From: DATJGR01 sp963787045
GTDB lineage: Bacteria > Pseudomonadota > Gammaproteobacteria > Pseudomonadales > Azotimanducaceae
Direction: 5' to 3'
Assembly (NCBI GenBank): GCA_963787045.1
Contig: CAWBBR010000002.1
Span: 372,001-436,000, forward strand
Length of the DNA stretch: 64,000 nucleotides
Every line of letters begins with the position of its first letter. The stretch's first letter is position 1. The notes beneath the pieces were generated by a model, which was given only the letters and a program-made list of their open reading frames with translations, did not search any database and was not told the origin of the DNA. This document shows positions 62,029 through 64,000 of this stretch, piece by piece. Position numbers and translations under genes: made by a program.

Positions 62029-62053
62029 CGCACTGCATCAAACGCAGTGGGAG
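62023..62053 (+). mobile_element. Truncated attC: R'' box and short hairpin
   Basis: GCCTAAC (62023-62029) followed by CACTGCATCAAACGCAGTG, a six-base-pair stem. No GTTRRRY core follows. Right limit of the recognisable array 2. Confidence 0.5.
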
Positions 62054-62058
62054 CCCCG

Positions 62059-62883
62059 ATGAGTCTTGACCCGGCACATTTACGGTATCGCGAGTTCGAG
62101 CACGCGGCATGGGAACGCGCCGCCGCAAACTATGCCGACTCGTTTGAAACCGTGACGGCGCTGTTTGCTCGCCCGCTGCTGGATGCGGTTGGGTGTGACG
62201 CTCGCTTACAGGTTCTCGATGTGGCGTGTGGCAGCGGCTTTATTTCGTCGTTAGCTGCCGCCATGGGTGCGACGCCAACGGGTGTCGATTTCAGTGCCGG
62301 CATGGTGGCCCAGTCAAGGGAGCAATACCCTCTCATTTCGTTCACGGAAGCGGACGCTGAAAACCTTCCGTTCCCTGACGGTTCGTTTGATCGTGTCGTC
62401 ATCGGTTTTGGCGTACATCACTTCTCCAACCCACAACTCGCCATCGCGGAAGCACATCGCGTTCTTCGTACTGGGGGTCGTCTTGCGTTTACGGTGTGGT
62501 CCGGCACCGATCACGCGCTACAACAGCGCCTGACTGATGCCATTCGTCAAGGTGGCGTAGCCGGATCGTTACTGCCCGTCCCGCCGCAGGGCGATATCAA
62601 TGAAATCCAATCTTGCGTCAGCCTCCTGCGAGGGGCCGGCTTCGGGCTCGGAAACGCGTCAGCTCAGAGGTTGGAGAGGTTTGTCGTAGTTGAGTCAGCA
62701 GCAAGGCTGATCGAACTGATGCTCAAGGGCACGGCTCGATCATCCGCAATGATCCGCGCCCAGCCACCGGATGTCTTGCCTTCCGTCATCGCCGCGCTTG
62801 ACGCGTCTCTGCAGACGTATAAGGACGGCAAGGTGTTTAACATCCCGGCTGTCGCGATACTCGCGGTGGGCACACGCTCATGA
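62059..62883 (+). CDS. Class I SAM-dependent methyltransferase
   Basis: 274 residues from ATG 62059 (GTG 62047 is possible). Motif I LQVLDVACGSGFISSLAAAMGATPTGVDFSAGMV binds SAM; EADAENLPFPDGSFDRVVIGFGVHHF is motif II/III of the UbiE/COQ5-like Methyltransf_11 group; HRVLRTGGRLAFTVW follows. Substrate unknown. It may be a cassette gene whose sites have decayed. Confidence 0.88.
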   Translation: MSLDPAHLRYREFEHAAWERAAANYADSFETVTALFARPLLDAVGCDARLQVLDVACGSGFISSLAAAMGATPTGVDFSAGMVAQSREQYPLISFTEADAENLPFPDGSFDRVVIGFGVHHFSNPQLAIAEAHRVLRTGGRLAFTVWSGTDHALQQRLTDAIRQGGVAGSLLPVPPQGDINEIQSCVSLLRGAGFGLGNASAQRLERFVVVESAARLIELMLKGTARSSAMIRAQPPDVLPSVIAALDASLQTYKDGKVFNIPAVAILAVGTRS

Positions 62884-63248
62884 ACGTCGGATGCGAGCGG
62901 CGTCTACCGAGCAGTGGCACCGATGAATGGGGCCGCGAAACGTCGCGACGCGCCACCGATCCGAAGAACGCACTGACTGCGGATGTCGCGGATGTTCGTG
63001 CCGTGCGGGCGCTTGCGCGGTGACCCCCGCGATGGAGCGCCTCAACGTGTTGCAGCAACACGCGATCGTCGCATCGCGCTCAATCATCGATTGCAATCAG
63101 TTGGGGTATGCCAGGGGTGCGTAGCCAGGCACAAACAATGGCGGTACGTCGGGTGGTTATCTGCAGTGCACCTTGCCAACCGACCGTCGACCACAGGACC
63201 GGATGGCAATGAAGATCCCGGCAGCTTTTCCCCAGGTTCTGGCGGTTC
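62884..63248. other. No gene seen
   Basis: About 365 bp between the methyltransferase and the phosphotransferase. Short frames only; no attC of the main family. Confidence 0.45.
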
Positions 63249-64000
63249 ATGGATACTGAGCTGTTGACATCAGTTCTACGCAATAACGGCCATCTCGGGG
63301 ACGCAACCGTGGTGGCTGTCGAGCTGACCAGACTGGTGACCAACGGGATCGGATCGGAGTTCTACGCGGCCAAGGTTCGCTACTCGTCCGATCGTCATCG
63401 CTTGCCGAATAGAATGGTCATCAAGAGGCCGCTACAAGGTGATCGAGGACGAGGAGAGGCCAACGTCTATGAACTCGTACTTCGACAGGCATCAAGTCTG
63501 CCGACCATGCGTTGCTTTGGCGTGGTCGATGAATCCCCAGATAAGCCGCTGTCGCTACTATTTGAAGATCTATCGGATTCTCACGAGCAAACGGCCTGGC
63601 CGATCATCCCGACCTTATCGAACTGCAAGCGAGCTGTAGCGACTCTCGCAGACATCCACGCGCATTGGTGGGGTAGAGCCGACTCTATTGAAGCCGGGAC
63701 TCCGATAGTTGTGCGTCACCAAGACACAGCCAATTTGGCGAGCCACTTTTCACGCTTCGTGGATTTCGTAGGAGAGTACCTCTCACCCACTCGCCGCGCA
63801 CAGTACGAGCGCGTCCTCGGGGACCTCGACTCCCTACTCGCCGATAGACTCAACGTCGAAAATGCGACGCTTCTCCATACGGATTCGCACTTTTGGAATT
63901 TCTTCTACCCCAAGGACAGAGAACAGAATCGGTGCGTCATCTTCGACTGGGTCCTTTGGAGAACCGGTCTAGCCGGATGCGATCTCGCGTACACGATTGC
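63249..64000 (+). CDS. Aminoglycoside phosphotransferase-like kinase, 3' end outside window
   Basis: Open from ATG 63249 to the last base, 250 codons. An N-lobe Lys is in RMVIKRPL. The catalytic loop is LLHTDSHFWNFFY, the H-x-D-x-x-x-x-N of APH/choline kinase-like enzymes, followed by VIFDWVLWRTGLAGCDLAY, the metal-binding Asp segment. Upstream GRGEANVYELVLRQAS and LSLLFEDLSDSH fit the same fold (Ecdysteroid kinase-like/APH). It would phosphorylate a small hydroxylated molecule; antibiotic resistance is possible but not shown. Confidence 0.82.
   Translation, partial: MDTELLTSVLRNNGHLGDATVVAVELTRLVTNGIGSEFYAAKVRYSSDRHRLPNRMVIKRPLQGDRGRGEANVYELVLRQASSLPTMRCFGVVDESPDKPLSLLFEDLSDSHEQTAWPIIPTLSNCKRAVATLADIHAHWWGRADSIEAGTPIVVRHQDTANLASHFSRFVDFVGEYLSPTRRAQYERVLGDLDSLLADRLNVENATLLHTDSHFWNFFYPKDREQNRCVIFDWVLWRTGLAGCDLAYTI

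Larger units (their letters stand above)
59254..62029 (+). mobile_element. Integron cassette array 2 (CALIN)
   Basis: At least four cassettes, with three attC sites of the same family as array 1 and a truncated final R'' box at 62023-62029. Contents: an empty cassette, one with an IS3 fragment, a Bug-type binding protein and a GNAT. It shares the attI-like start, the attC sequence and the IS remnant with array 1, so one array was probably seeded from the other. The region to its right (62030 on) may continue it with degenerate sites. Confidence 0.82.

Overview
The window is high-GC chromosomal DNA of a proteobacterium. Gene content (SBP56/SCO/MauG cluster, CaiB/BaiF, MaoC and DUF35-thiolase acyl-CoA genes, Tat-exported flavin oxidase with cytochrome c, CbpA/CbpM, chromosomal-integron-type attC sites) suggests a gammaproteobacterium of the Steroidobacterales/Nevskiales/Xanthomonadales type. 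That placement is inference; no rRNA or other marker gene is present and I saw no tRNA.

Layout. 1-8.4 kb: MFS transporter, AddA/RecB-like helicase-nuclease, DUF3667 membrane protein, DUF1993 protein, SDR, and the co-chaperone pair cbpA-cbpM. 8.4-12.0 kb (minus strand): MaoC-type dehydratase, then a coupled module of exported flavin amine oxidase, di-haem cytochrome c and periplasmic RidA. 12.3-13.0 kb: a small protein plus ArsR regulator behind two perfect TTAGC-N6-GCTAA palindromes. 13.0-19.7 kb: M20 peptidase, a lipoprotein, a methanethiol-oxidase-like set (SBP56, SCO, divergent MauG-like cytochrome) and an acyl-CoA synthetase.

19.8-31.35 kb is a gene-cassette array: about seventeen cassettes separated by attC sites, mostly of one 95-103 bp family, with no integron integrase (a CALIN). 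Cargo includes a possible PD-(D/E)XK-type protein, NTF2-like, DUF5990, DUF1772, NUDIX and GFA proteins, two GNATs, a 2TM potassium channel, small membrane and secreted proteins, and several decayed genes. 31.35-38.8 kb carries small accessory and housekeeping genes (DUF1801, AAA kinase-like, isochorismatase, GST, MmcQ, cupin, aspartate-semialdehyde dehydrogenase, HAD, two GNATs, GFA). 38.8-59.0 kb is an acyl-CoA/steroid-like catabolic region: fused double CaiB/BaiF CoA-transferase, nitronate-monooxygenase-like, enoyl-CoA hydratase, SDRs, TetR regulator, DUF35-thiolase fusion, serine hydrolase, haem/beta-propeller protein, Rieske fusion protein, MFS, LLM flavoprotein, sulfotransferase, CorA and a FAD monooxygenase. 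59.2-62.03 kb is a second, shorter attC array that begins with the same 45-bp attI-like sequence as the first. It is followed by a methyltransferase and a partial aminoglycoside-phosphotransferase-like gene.

A feature of the whole window is the number of single-base frameshifts in otherwise intact genes, at least twenty, mostly +1. Start/stop overlaps and domain continuity are restored when one base is removed, so most look like consensus errors of a long-read assembly rather than gene death. For these genes I give the full span and the approximate frameshift positions.
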